From Haliclona indistincta (Eukaryota > Porifera > Demospongiae > Haplosclerida > Chalinidae): a DNA stretch of 64,000 nt. The DNA lies in assembly GCA_964017065.1 (NCBI GenBank), contig OZ024789.1:10501439-10565438 (forward strand). Reading direction: 5' to 3'. How positions within the stretch are numbered: the stretch's first letter is position 1; every line of letters begins with the position of its first letter. Below the pieces are notes generated by a model, which saw nothing but the letters and a program-made list of their open reading frames with translations, searched no databases and was not told the DNA's origin. Shown here in pieces: positions 34,401 through 46,312 of this stretch. Both the position numbers and the translations under genes were made by a program.

Positions 34401-36346
34401 GATCAACTGAAAATCAACTACAAACAACTGCTTCACAAACAGGAACTCTCACTCATTGCTGGCAATCAAGAAAATGGTGAGTGATGCTGCCCAGCTCACA
34501 GCTGCTGCTAGTAGCTCACTATACTGCAGCTATCAAACCAAGGTGTGTGGTCGAAGCTGGAGTGCAAGCCAATTATTTAGCAGTTGCTCCAGGTAAGCTA
34601 CTAATGCATCTCCTTCAGTTTGTGACTGTGCATGTGGTGCAGACTTCCTGCGTGGTGTTGAAGTGTACAGGGAGACTGTACTGGAGGTTGTGGGAGACAA
34701 GCCTCAGAAAGTAGAGTGGCCTGGCTATGGGTTCTTCATTGAGATCCCTGAAGGTGCTGTTCCTCTTGGAGCGACTGTCAGCGTGGGCGTGAAGGTGATT
34801 CTAGCCGGCCAGTTTAAGTTCCCTGAGAACAGGCAGTTGATCAGTGCCATCTACTGGGTCTCATCCAGCATAGAGTTCATAAAAGAGGTGTCTGTCAACA
34901 TACAGCATTGCGCTGTTGTACGCAGTGAAGATCAATGCTCCCAGTTCAAGTTTATCATTGCCAAGTGCTCACAGAGTCAGCTGCCGTACAAATTCCGTGA
35001 ACGAGAGGGATTGTTCAGCTCACACACTCAGTATGGAGCCATCAAGCTGAAGCAGTTCTCATTACTAGGAGAAACAGCACCAGAGGATACAGACACACTC
35101 TGTACAGCCTTCATGTTCTACAAGCAACAGATGCCCAGTCCTCTGACTGTTGATTTCCACTTTGTGGTTGTGAGGGATCTTGAGCCTAATCTACAGGTTA
35201 AATTGTACTGCATTATCTTTTTCTTTATTAACTATACTCATGCAGGAAGTAAAGCATCAGTATGAGATGTGGAGAGCAGACAGCACAACATTAGAAATTT
35301 GTTTCGATGATGATCCTAGTCCAGTAATTGAGCTTGATCAGCAAGAACAAGAGGTTCGTTGTTGGAAGATTCTCCCTCTATCTTCTTCTCCTAAGGTGTG
35401 TCTACATGTAATTTGTGCATGCACTTGTACATTGTCATTGATGGTACAGATCTCTAAAGCTGCTATCAGGAACTACCAAATTGGTAGAAGAATCCCTCAC
35501 TGTGGATTTGAGTTAGAGCTGTTGTCAGAGCAAGTTCAACGACTACGTCACAAAGTGGTCATTAAAGGGATTGCTTCTCCCAAAGACTTCCACATACGCT
35601 ATCCTCAGCCTGAAGGTAACAAACCCTTGACTACATATATAGTTATCACATTGTGGTCATTCTATAGTGCCCCAGACACCAGCAGCAATGCTCCAGACAC
35701 CTGCAGCAGCGCCCCAGACACCAGCAGCAGTGCCCCAGACACCAGCAGCAGTGACCCAGACACCAGCAGCAGTGCCCCAGACACCAGCAGCAGTGCCCCA
35801 GACACTAGCAGCAGTGCCCCAGACACCAGCAGCAGTGCCCCAGACACCAGCAGCAGTGACCCAGACACCAGCAGCAGTGACCCAGACACCAGCAGCAGTG
35901 CCCCAGACGCCAGCAGCAGTGACCCAGACACCAGCAGCAGTGTCCCAGACACCAGCAGCAATGCCCCAGACACCAGCAGCAGTGCCTCAGACTCAAGGTA
36001 ATTGTCGGCAACTGCTATAATACATTTCAATTTTTTATCTCATGCAGGCAAATTAAAAGTCTATTCTCAAGCTCCCACAATTCCTAAACTGATGAAGCTT
36101 GTTGCTAAGAAGATACCGACCAAGTGGTATGAACTAGGTATTCAGCTGGAGATCGATATAGCTACACTAAACACACTCACGGCACAAACCAATGATCCAG
36201 TTCGTCTCTGTATGATGGTGTTTGACCAATGGAAACGAGAGCAGAAGGTTCCATTCACCTGGGAGACTATCATCGACACACTAGAGGAAGCTGATGAGAA
36301 CAGTACAGCTGCTGGGATCAGGGAATGGCTGGATACTAGATCATGA
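31493..36346 (+). CDS. K3: Kelch / coiled-coil / ZU5-UPA-like / Death-domain protein
   Basis: Inferred coding exons: up to 31505 (5' end unclear), 31563-32105, 32351-32520, 32674-32853, 33063-33198, 33303-33490, 33569-33667, 33720-33768, 33833-33892, 33948-34133, 34194-34343, 34399-34476, 34530-34592, 34643-35196, 35246-35395, 35450-35615, 35668-35997, 36048-36346. All phases agree (1133 residues from the junction ATG). Kelch 1-343, coiled coil 344-613, ZU5 about 640-770 with QFS at 35053-35061, UPA-like to 924, 15 complete QTPAA repeats to 1034, Death domain 1035-1133 (KIPTKWYELGIQLEID, FTWETIIDTLEEAD). The usual ATG is deleted; splicing A(31505) to TG(31563) makes ATG. The protein is probably cytoplasmic and similar in role to K1 and K5. 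Confidence 0.8.
34643..35196 (+). other. K3 ZU5-domain exon with QFS motif
   Basis: 554-nt exon with the same boundaries as in K1 and K5. It encodes [19 protein letters not shown] and ends in LKQFSLLGE (QFS at 35053-35061). Confidence 0.7.
35668..35997 (+). repeat. Coding 21-bp minisatellite (QTPAAV linker) of K3
   Basis: Fifteen complete 7-residue units of V/M-P/T-Q-T-P-A-A plus a partial one, in the frame fixed by the phase-1 splice from 35615. The unit has no stop in any frame, which produces spurious open frames on both strands. It is a Pro/Thr/Ala linker between the UPA-like region and the Death domain. Confidence 0.85.
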
Positions 36347-36830
36347 AGTACATGTACCTACATGTAGTCACATCACTCACTCACTGATGAACATTATACA
36401 TGTGTATAGTAGTAGTAGTATTGACATTGTAGTATTGACCAGTTACTGCTCTTATTTAGTTTGTGTGTAATAATCATTTTTTCAAATCACTGCATGTGTA
36501 GTCATAATGCTGTCGGGTTCAAACCAGCATTGCCTATAACTATATGCACAATCTATATAGCTAGTATAGAATGTTTGGAGGTGAATTTGTAATTCAATGT
36601 CATAATCACTGACAGTACACTGCTGTCAATCTTCTACATGTACATGTCAGTATTTGCTCATTTTTGTGGTCACTATAGTAATTTGTACTATACGCGCAGC
36701 TATAGCGACAAAATAAAAATCTCGTGTTTAATAGCACAAAACGTTACAGCAACAAAAACTTTGAACTTTCTACCACATGGGCCTTCTTCAGAATACTCAA
36801 AAATGTATACGTATAGAGCAGGATTCACTA
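36347..36830. other. K3 3' flank, no gene seen
   Basis: AT-rich downstream sequence; AATAAA-like motif at ~36711. No exon signal. Confidence 0.4.
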
Positions 36831-37625
36831 GTGATGCTGGTGTCATGATACTATCATAGTACAGGATCCACTAGTGATGCTGGTGTCGTGACACTATCAT
36901 AGTACAGGATCCACTAGTGATGCTGGTGTCGTGACACTATCATAGTGCAGGATCCACTGGTGATGCTGGTGTCATGACACTATCATAGTGCAGGATCCAC
37001 TAGTGATGCTGGTGTCGTGACACTATCATAGTGTAGGATCCACTGGTGATGCTGGTGTCGTGACACTATCATAGTGCAGGATCCACTGGTGATGCTGGTG
37101 TCATGACACTATCGTAGTGCAGGATCCACTAGTGATGCTGGTGTCACGACACTATCGTAGTGCAGGATCCACTAGTGATGCTGGTGTCGTGACACTATCA
37201 TAGTGCAGGATCCACTAGTGATGCTGGTGTCGTGACACTATCATAGTGCAGGATCCACTGGTGATGCTGGTGTCGTGACACTATCATAGTGCAGGATCCA
37301 CTAGTGATGCTGGTGTCGTGACACTATCGTAGTGCAGGATCCACTAGTGATGCTGGTGTCATGACACTATCGTAGTGCAGGATCCACTAGTGATGCTGGT
37401 GTCATGACACTATCATAGTGCAGGATCCACTAGTGATGCTGGTGACACTATCATAGTGCAGGATCCACTAGTGATGCTGGTGTCGTGACACTATCATAGT
37501 GCAGGATCCACTAGAGATGCTGGTGTCATGACACTATCATAGTGCAGGATCCACTAGTGATGCTGGTGTCGTGACACTATCATAGTGCAGGATCCACTAG
37601 TGATGCTGGTGTCATGATACTTGCT
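36831..37625. repeat. 43-bp minisatellite, about 18-19 units
   Basis: Unit GATCCACTAGTGATGCTGGT followed by a GTCGTGACACTATCATAGTG half. Units vary at a few positions (GTCGTGAC/GTCATGAC, ATCATAG/ATCGTAG), and one is shortened by six bases near 37440. It is continuous, with no spacers. Confidence 0.85.
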
Positions 37626-38026
37626 AGTTCTCATGCACTAGTTCTCACTCGTGTGTTATGCAGTGTCACTGATAGCTACATGTAGGAAAAATTATGTAGC
37701 CATGCATATTCATCTCATGGAGTTCATGTATTAGTGACATGTAAAAATTGCTTTTTCTAAATTTAAATTGAATACAGAAGTATCTTCTCCTTCACTCGAC
37801 TGGTGTATGTGCTGTACAGCTCATCTTTGGTAGCTGGCTCCTCCCACTGAGGGAAAGAGATCAGGATACTTCAGTAAAACACTGTATATATCTTACATAC
37901 AGGCAGTGTATACTGTTTGACAGTTCATGCTAGTTTAATCATAACCTTGCTTGGAACAAGGCAGCAATCATTCACAAAGAAACGATCACTTTAGTTCTAC
38001 ATGATAAGACTCACCGTAGGGTCTGA
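37626..38026. other. Intergenic, no feature seen
   Basis: Begins with sequence that is the reverse complement of 22113-22150. No coding signal otherwise. Confidence 0.4.
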
Positions 38027-39780
38027 CTAGACTGATTCAGGAGGAGGTGTGGTCTCCTTAACCTTTGGTTCCACCTTTTCTTCCTCCTCCTCTTCATTGC
38101 CTTCCTGAATGAACACCTCCTCAACCTGCGATAGTGGGAAGGTGATGTTAGTGACAGTGGGAGGAGCTTACAGGTGCATCAGAATCCACGCCTACACTCA
38201 GTCGAAGCATTCTCTCAATACGACCAGCGAAAAAGCTTGAGTCCGGCAGAGTGTAGCCTGATCTTAATATGGCGGTGTCAAACATCACTCGAGCAAGATC
38301 AACAGTTGTCTCATCGCTCTCATCCTTCTCAACACGACGCTATAACTCCTTGACAAGAGGAGGGCGAGGATTGATATTTAGTGTCTTCTTCTGAGTCAAA
38401 TTGACCATCTAAAAAAGAGACAGAGAGAGAGAGAGGGGGGAGGGAGTGGGAGGGAGGGAGAGACAACAGTAAGGGCATTACTCAATGATCTGGTCTCATG
38501 TAGCTGCATGTAGAGGTATAGCTAAATATTTCTGTGATATTTCTCATTCTGGCTTCTTGCAGGAGGACCAGATACAGCCCTTAGCAGTTAGGTTATCAGA
38601 AGCAAGCAGACAGTGACGCGTCTAGCTTGTGGTTTGATACAGTTTACACAATGTACCACAAACTGGTACCTTCCAAACTGTGTGTTTTTGTATTTACAAT
38701 AAGGTATGTATAAATCCTACAGTAGCTATGTGCACTAAAAAGTTTGAACTGTCTGAATCAATTACTAGTTGTTATAGGTGGCTTCTACTAACCTTTAGCA
38801 GCACACAAATCTAAATTTCGTTAGAATCGGTGCTAAAATGGCTGAGTTACAACGGGTTTTGTGGCGGTTACTGTGTGATTTTGTTCACCACCTTTACAAA
38901 GCCGGCTTCCTGGTTGCAGCGGCGCTGCTGCGCACTTCGTAGCATAGGTGCAAAACAGTAATCTTGAGTATGACACAACAGCCTGGGCTAAGCTGACCTG
39001 TTCGGCATACCATAGATAATACAGTACAAGTGGATATATCTATGGTTGCATACTCTTAGGTAATGAACTCTTGATGTCGATTATTCCCTTGGAGTAGAAT
39101 ATTGTGCAACGTTTCAAGCTGCATTATACATTGAGACACACTCATTGATGCATCAGAGCGAGTTTCACGCTGCTAGCGTTGCTCTGTCACGAGCTGCAGA
39201 TAAAAAGAAAGTCGCTCATTAATATTCATAAAAAGCGGTATACCGCCACCTTAATTTTAGGACATTGCTTCTTTGCATAATGACCACACCTACTGCTCCA
39301 CCCACCTTACTATTCTAGAGGTAGTCCTTCAGTTTCTCCTCCTCCGTGAACTCTTGTGCCTCCTCCTTCAAGAAGATAGAGATGGTGGTGCCGCGCTTGA
39401 GTGTGTTGCCGCAAGGATCCTTCGCGATCGAAAATGAAGCAGACTTTGACTCCCAAATATGGTGTTCATCATCATTGTGTTTAGATGTACACGATCAGCA
39501 ACTAGACACAAAGAGACGAGATCATGATGATAATATCAATGTTTGTTAGACAAAGAGACGAAAAAGAGGCTGACAAGATTGGAAAGAGAAATGAAATTAT
39601 AGTGAAGATTATTATTTTAGAATTATTGTTTTTCTTACCAAGGAATCATGAGTAGAAGCTGGCATTGACCTATCAGATCGCTTGCCGCCAATTGTGATGA
39701 AGTTTGCAGTTTTTCTATAAACTAACTTCTACTGAATTTAATGATTGTACCAAGATCATGTTTCACCATCTGAGAACAAA
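38027..39780 (-). pseudogene. hsp90b1-like: HSP90B1/GRP94 pseudogene, copy B
   Basis: Near-identical to copy A. The last two exons are clear: 38408-38172 (RSGYTLPDSS, RIERMLRLSVGVDSDAP) and 38125-38027 (VEEVFIQEGNEEEEEEKVEP, ending PPPESV). The C-terminal tail is open here, but a TAG interrupts the preceding exon near 38342 (after LVKEL). The tail lacks a KDEL retrieval signal. The middle-domain exon remnant (39480-39310) is frameshifted relative to copy A. Non-functional. Confidence 0.8.
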
Positions 39781-40330
39781 CAGAGAGAGATGAATGAATG
39801 ATAGAGTGGGTTAGTGAGTGAGAGATCGATCAAGTGCTAACCTATCTGTTACCTGTTAGCTTTTCCCGATATCGTTGCTGCATCAGTCGTGATTTCAGAC
39901 TGTTCCTCGTGTGTTTGCAAGGTAAACCCAGTCAGCTCTACCTCATCCTGTGTCAGGCTGGCAGCTGGTGCAGACTCCACTATGGTGAACCGTATACTCC
40001 TGGTGGAAGACTCATTACAGCTACCAGCGCCTCTGCTTTAGAGCCATAGTAGGAAGAACTGGTAGTACCGTCCATTAGTACACCTGTAACATCCTCTGGT
40101 CGAGGCTATAGACGTACTTAGGCTGGACTAGCTAGTGTAGTGGCACTGTGTCGTCTTGACGCGGCTCTGCACTCATCTGTCGTCTCAGCTTCCTAATGAG
40201 TAGACTGCGGGTGGACTGAGGGAGTCACCGGCTGAGTGATGGACTAGGCAATGAGTAGCTCAGTCCCGTAGTCCGGCAGCATCAGTGAGCTCTTCCGGCC
40301 AACGTGTCCACAATGCTAGTATTCTATTAG

Positions 40331-40431
40331 AAGCGCATCAAAGCCAAAGGTGTGGCTACATTGTCCGGTAAGTATACTCCCACGCAGCTAACAGATCTCT
40401 CGAAATATCTCTTTCTTATTTTTCCTTCATC
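40331..40431 (+). promoter_or_regulatory. Proximal promoter/5' UTR of K4
   Basis: Practically identical to 24500-24600 before K2, as part of the segmental duplication. Confidence 0.4.
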
Positions 40432-43400
40432 ATGTCCGCTCCTCAGCAGCAGCGAGTAGGTGAGTTCATAAGTTGTACGATCAGGTGTTTAAACGGTGAC
40501 TGATTGTTACTCCTCACAGTGGATGGATGGAGGGAACCCACTGGTCGTATGCGTCACCGCACAGCTGTTGTTGACAATCAACTCTATTTGTGGGGTGGAA
40601 CCCAACAAGGAATGCCTGAGGTGCACGATAGCGCTGAGAAGCGCCAGTTTTTTTCTAGTGTAGAGGTGTTCGACGTGAACACTGGCTGCTGGGAGCAGCG
40701 CACCACTAGTGGAACACCTCCACTGGGAGTGACGGGCTATTCCTGTGTTGCTGTCAGGAATGATCTGCACTATTTCGGTGGTTGGTGTGGTCATGGAGAC
40801 TGCTTCCACGACAGTGGTCATAAAGACTGCTACTACAACAGTGTTCACGCACTGAGCACCTCCACCCTGCAATGGAGGATGTTGGCTCCCTCAACAACAG
40901 AGGATGGGGCACCAATGAAGGAGAAATCTTGCAATTGTGGAATGGTGCACTTCACTGATGGAGAGGAGGACCTCTTGTATGTGGTGGGAGGGATGGTTCA
41001 TGCTGCCCAATCATCACCACTTCATGGAGAAGAGTGTCAATTATTGTATTTTTGTGTGTGTACCCATGAACAACACATTTTCTCTCTGTCCACAAGTGAG
41101 TGATACTGTTTGTAGTTAATTTTTGGTGAAAATTAATTTTAGTGAGTTGTTAAGTTATCAAAACACTTCATCAAAATCTGCTTTTACTGTTATTGACATG
41201 CATGAATTAGTTAGGTGCTGGGTGCCACAATTTTATTTGTCCCCAACTTAAATTTGAAAGTTTGAGTTTTTTGGTTCAATACAGGGGGTCCCACAAAAAA
41301 AAGTTTCCGACACCAGGCCCAAAAGTGGGTGGGTGGGTCAGAGGTAAATTTTCGAAAAAGGTCACTTTGTGTAAAATTTAGCCATGACATAAATTGCACT
41401 TTAAAGTTATTTTGAACTGTTTTAAAGCAGGTTTTTACATGTACCACCTAGCTACTGCTTGTTATGAACATGTTTGTAACCAAAAATTATGAAAAAAAAG
41501 CAGATCAAGAGACTATAACATAGATTGTAGATTCACTCACAGTATACAATCTGCATACAATAATAACAAGTAAAGTAAAAAAGCTTTATTAAAAAAACTG
41601 AAAAGTGTAGGGATGACTCTTAAAAAAGGAAAGGAACAAGATGGGATGATGCTTGCAAAAGTAAAGGAACAAGATGGAATAATGCTAAGCTTGCAAATGT
41701 AAAAGTCCCAAGTATCCCTACATCAGCGGCTTGCTGCGACGCAACTGACATACGGAATCCTCTTCCTATACCTTTACAATCGTCGATTATTTCATCGGAC
41801 TGCGTCCTCCAAACTCAGCTACCTGCAGCTTATTTACAACTGTCAACTACTTCATTGGACTGCGTCCTCCTAAACACAGATACCTCTAGTTATTTACAAC
41901 CGTCAATTACTTCATCGGACTGCGTCCTCCAAACACAGATACCTCTAGTTATTTACAACTGTCAACTACTTCATCGGACTGTGTCCTCCTAAACACATAT
42001 ACCTCTAGTTATTTACAACCGTCAATTACTCCATCGGACTGCGTCCTCCTTCAAGCCGCTGATGTAGGGATACTTGGGACTTTTACATTTGCAAGCTTAG
42101 CATTATTCCATCTTGTTCCTTTACTTTTGCAAGCATCATCCCATCTTGTTCCTTTCCTTTTTTAAGAGTCATCCCTACACTTTTCAGTTTTTTTAATAAA
42201 GCTTTTTTACTTTACTTGTTCCTGTTACTTTTTTGATCACTATCAGTTTGAACTTATTAGTTGTATTCTATGATAGATGTTATTTCATTTTGACAACTCT
42301 GTGAGCAGCAGTTACTAGTCTAGCAGATGTGAACGTGCACAGGGTCTGGAGAGTAAGGAGTGTAGTTTAAAATAATGTTTAATAATTATTACCAATCATT
42401 CATTGAAAGGTTTAAAATAGTAAAGAGGTTAAGGACGCAGACAGCTGCAGAATATCAAGTCCAGGCAACATGAGTACAGCAATGGATGAAGGAAGAGACT
42501 AATACTGACAACTCATGATGCTGCAAGCCTAATAGTAGAAGCACGCCTAGTAGAACCTTGTGGATGTCAATATAACACTCACAGAGGCTTCTAGTCCTTT
42601 ACAACTTACACTGCGTGGTGTAGGAACCTTACTGTGCGTAGAATCTCAGTTGCGGTAACTGAATCATTCACGTCTGGGTATGTCAGTTTTAACCCGCCAT
42701 CTGAAGCTTTAACGAACAGATCAGTGTTACTTAGGGTATAGTACTGCTCTAGACAAATTTCATACCTCTGGCTTGCGCGCTGAAGCGTCCAGAGCAGAGA
42801 CAAAACGCAGTATCGATCGAGATGGCTGCAAAACTGATGTGGGCGGAGTTAATGATACGAGCGACAAGAGGGTTAATTATTTAATGGCGTCTTCAGTCCA
42901 AAACGGCCCAAAAACCATGTTTTTCAAGGATTACTCGCTTCTGGTAGTGTTTAATGCCTATTTAAGAAGTAAGTGCACTACCCCAGATATATACACGTGC
43001 GATGGTGCAGGTTTGGTAGTCATTCGTTAACTCAGGACAGCGCTAGGCTTACCGAAAGAAGAAAGAAAGAAAGAAGAAAGAAGATGAACAATTCGCGTGG
43101 GCGGCGATTTCAGTTTACCACTTTAGAAACGTCTGCCAGCTTCGCCAAAAGCATTTTCATGCTCAGAACAATCGCCTGATCAATCCTAGATGTCTGGAAT
43201 CTCGACAAACGTTAAAACAGCGAAGATCTGCAACGCCCTCTCTGAGAGTCGCCATCTTGATTTATGTCGTCAAGCAAGCAGTCCCAGCGACTTTCATAGA
43301 CTTCCTACAAGCGCTCGCACTTCAGATTCCCTCAGAGATAGTTAAAATACAGTAGAAATGTATAACAGTAGAGATATGTGCGAAAACTCATTTTCACACA

Positions 43401-45713
43401 TGAGTAGCCGCCATCTTAGTTCGAGGTCATCCCTACATATCATTGCCGATCGGCAATGATAATAATAATCAACAATGATAAGCAACAGATAAGTTACTAG
43501 TGTGTTTAGCAGCATGCAATACTGTCAAAGTGATCAGTCAAGTTAGGAGCCGACTTGCACCTTGGCCTTTTGAAACTTGCCAACCGACAGAACTTGTGTG
43601 CGCTCCTCTCGGGTGATTTGAAAGAATGCAGGCAGGCTTGTACGTTCATGGCGGTCTTCATAGTGGGTGGCCATATTGTACTTCCAGGTGTATTTGGTCG
43701 CATAGCGTGCACTTAACTGGGATATTGGTGCATGGAGAACGAGCATTCCGTTTAGCTGCACTTCTAAAAGAAAACTTGTAAAAGTACTCACAGTCTGAGT
43801 CACTGTGAGTGGAACTTGGAACTGCACTGATCTTCTGGAAGAAACTATCCATACGCAAACAAGACGTTGAACCAAGAAATTGTCTGTGCCGCTTGCTACG
43901 CTTGTGGTGGTACGTGCTGAGTCCGGTGAGCTCGAATCTACACTCGCAATGCTTCCGCTTCCTGGATCCGCTACTGTCAGCGTTCATCATCTGTTCGTCA
44001 CTCGCGATCGACGATCTTCGTGGAGGGGCGTGTACCATCAATTATAATGAATTTCAATAAACCAATATTTATGAATATCATTACATGACGTAATATGACG
44101 CAGTGGGTGGGTGGGTAGAGAAGCAATGTAAAAAAACAGCCTGGTGTCATAGATTTTAGCCACTGGGACCCCCCGGTTCAATATGTATTTTTGGTGCATA
44201 GTGGAATGATAGATGTTATAACCTCTAGATGGGTGGAGCTCACCAGTAGTCACAGGACAAGCTCCTCCTACGGATCCATTAACTAATTTCACACTAACAA
44301 CAGTGGAAGGGAAGAGGGCTGCTATGTTTGGTGGTTACAGACCACAAGGCATCTGTTCTGATGATTTGTATATTATAGATCTGGAGAGACATTCTGTGGT
44401 GAGTGTGTAATAATAATTATGAATAGTATAGCACTGATTTGTGGCTCCACTCTCGTCACCACATGGGGTCACTATCATCATCATTGTCACTTTATGATAG
44501 CTATGACATATTGTTCATACCACTTCCTGTAATGGAATCTATTATTCTCAGAACTGGACCAAGATCAAGAATCCATTTAGTCAGTCTATCCATCCATGGC
44601 CTCAGAGGAGAAGTGGCCATGCTGCATCACACATTAATGGTCCTGTGTTTGTGATGATTGGAGGACGTCGTGCACTTCGTTGGTTACTGAGTGATATGTG
44701 GTTATGTGACACTACTACCAACCAATGGATGAAGGTGTACAATTTAGTTACAGTCATGTTAACTTTGTCAACTTGAAATAATAAATTTCTCTACTTTAAT
44801 GTGCTTGTGTAGTTTCTCACTCAAAATGACAGGACGAGCTGAGCTATAGTATAGAATATGATACTATAGTTTATTAATAGTTCATAATGTGTGTTGTTTT
44901 ATTATGTTCTATAGCTACCAAAACTACCTGATTCAGTGACAGGACGACGGTATCACTCAGTGTCAGTGTTTCGTCTAGGAGCCCACTGTGTCTGGATACT
45001 AGTGTTTGGAGGAAGCTGGCACCACCCTAAAAACATGGCTGCCACTACTAGTATTTTAGAGCTAAGTGAGCACAGTGTGTGTCCATGCAGTAATCAGCAG
45101 TAGCTACAGCAGCTGATGCACACACTGACAGTGGTGGACTGCACATAACAGCTCATCTCCTCCATACAGTCCAGGACACTAGTGGGCAGTGGTGTGTGGA
45201 GAGAGTGATGGAGAGAGAGACACTGAGCAACAATATAGAGTACCAGAAGAGGCTGAGAGAGGCCAGGATAAAGGGAGCATTTCAGGGACGAGAGCTACAG
45301 CAACAAGTTAGTGTTAGATCCACTTTTGTTGAGTGCATGTGCAGCGAACTATTTCCTTCACTATAAATTATAGATATTTATTAATATTTCCTTCACTAGT
45401 TACGTATACAAGATAGTGAGGAAATAGTTGAGTCTTCTGAGAGGAGGATCAGAGAGGTGGAGGAGGAGGTTAAAGTTCTTAGAGTCCAGGTGCAGGATCC
45501 AGTGAAGAAGGTGTGTGTGGTTGGTGGCAGTGGTTGATGTGTTGTGGTGTTCACAGCAGCTTGAGACCAATATTGATGAGAGAGAAGAGAAACAGGTCGA
45601 ACATGGTTAGTAACAGTCACTTGACTCACTCATATAAATCATTGCAATCATAGTTCAGCAGAATGAGACAGAACCTGGAGAGCCGTCATCTTTTCAACTA
45701 ACCTCAGAAGATA
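40432..45713 (+). CDS. K4: Kelch / coiled-coil paralogue, 3' end lost at gap
   Basis: Inferred exons: 40432-40459, 40520-41095, 44229-44398, 44552-44734, 44915-45065, 45170-45306, 45400-45510, 45557-45605, 45654-45713. All phases agree. Exon 2 is longer than in K1 (576 against 543 nt), with an extra His/Asp/Cys-rich stretch (GDCFHDSGHKDCYYNS) in the second blade. Kelch blades show LYLWGG, LHYFGGW and LYVVGG. After the ninth exon comes a CCTT-type microsatellite and the assembly gap, beyond which gypsy F begins. The coiled-coil remainder, ZU5 and Death exons are not in the window, so K4 may be truncated or misassembled. It is the intact twin of the K2 5' half. A hAT-like element fills intron 2. 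Confidence 0.7.
41566..42222. repeat. Nested fold-back element with internal 60-bp tandem repeats
   Basis: Arms ~41566-41740 and ~42050-42222 are inverted copies (GATGTAGGGATACTTGGGAC and complement). The loop consists of about five ~60-bp units built on TTCATCGGACTGCGTCCTCC. Confidence 0.65.
43543..44041 (-). pseudogene. Zinc-finger ORF of the hAT-like element
   Basis: The minus-strand frame 44041-43658 encodes a basic KRKHCECRF then LSTYHHKRSKRHRQF, a C2H2-like start, and later VKCTLCDQ. A one-base shift is needed to continue in 43875-43543 with WKYNMATHYEDRHE and ITREERTQVL, completing a second C2-H2 finger. A related finger (LSDYHTEHKNSKRH) lies in the K5 intron-2 element. This is probably the DNA-binding part of a transposon protein, now frameshifted. 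Confidence 0.45.
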
Positions 45714-45792
45714 GTAAGCATCACACTACCGTAACGCTCGTGTTCACTTAGTTCTCTCCCTCCCTCCTTCCTTCCTTCCTTCCTTCCTTCCT

Positions 45793-45992
45793 NNNNNNNN
45801 NNNNNNNNNNNNNNNNNNNNNNNNNNNNNNNNNNNNNNNNNNNNNNNNNNNNNNNNNNNNNNNNNNNNNNNNNNNNNNNNNNNNNNNNNNNNNNNNNNNN
45901 NNNNNNNNNNNNNNNNNNNNNNNNNNNNNNNNNNNNNNNNNNNNNNNNNNNNNNNNNNNNNNNNNNNNNNNNNNNNNNNNNNNNNNNNNNNN
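45793..45992. other. Assembly gap (200 N)
   Basis: Exactly 200 undefined bases, likely a placeholder of unknown true length. It is preceded by a CCTT microsatellite that probably broke the assembly. Confidence 0.95.
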
Positions 45993-46229
45993 AAGTTTTA
46001 AAAACTCATATTTTCTCAATGAACTCCATACAAAGTAGGTACAAGTAGGCGGCTACGAGCAGTCCGGAAGTGACTTTACGTTCAATTATCAATAATTAAA
46101 TTCCTTGGCTCTTACACGCAACTGGCCTATTCCCCACCCCTCGGAGCGAAGGCAATTATTCTATTCTTAAATCCCCATCAAAACCCCGCCTTAGCCCGCG
46201 GGGGGTAGTGGGGCATACAATTGATAGGC

Positions 46230-46312
46230 GCATAAAGGTTAGCAGAAGCCACCTAAAACAACTAGTAATTGACTCAGACAGTTTAAACTTTTTAGTGCAC
46301 ATCGCTACTAAG
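46230..46312. repeat. Inverted copy of the 22.9/38.8-kb repeat
   Basis: Reverse complement of ~22880-22962 with few differences. It abuts the 5'-truncated gypsy F gag directly. Confidence 0.55.

Larger units (their letters stand above)
41282..44175. mobile_element. hAT-like element in K4 intron 2
   Basis: Ends CAGGGGGTCCCA and TGGGACCCCCCG are imperfect inverted repeats flanked by an 8-bp GTTCAATA duplication (41274-41281 and 44176-44183). The uninterrupted site is visible in K2. An 8-bp target duplication and CAGGGG ends are typical of hAT. It contains a nested fold-back element and a minus-strand zinc-finger ORF. No hAT dimerisation or catalytic motif is visible. Confidence 0.65.

Noticed and set aside
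35662..36030. Long open frames on both strands over the 21-bp repeat (LLLVSGA-type, PDTSSSA-type)
   Set aside because: The 21-bp unit has no stop in any frame. Splice phase fixes QTPAAV as the real reading; the others are shadows.
36831..37625. CRISPR-like array
   Set aside because: Units are contiguous with no unique spacers, in a eukaryotic setting; it is a minisatellite.
41211..41447. Minus-strand 78-codon ORF
   Set aside because: Spans the edge of the hAT-like element and host intron, so it cannot be an old gene.
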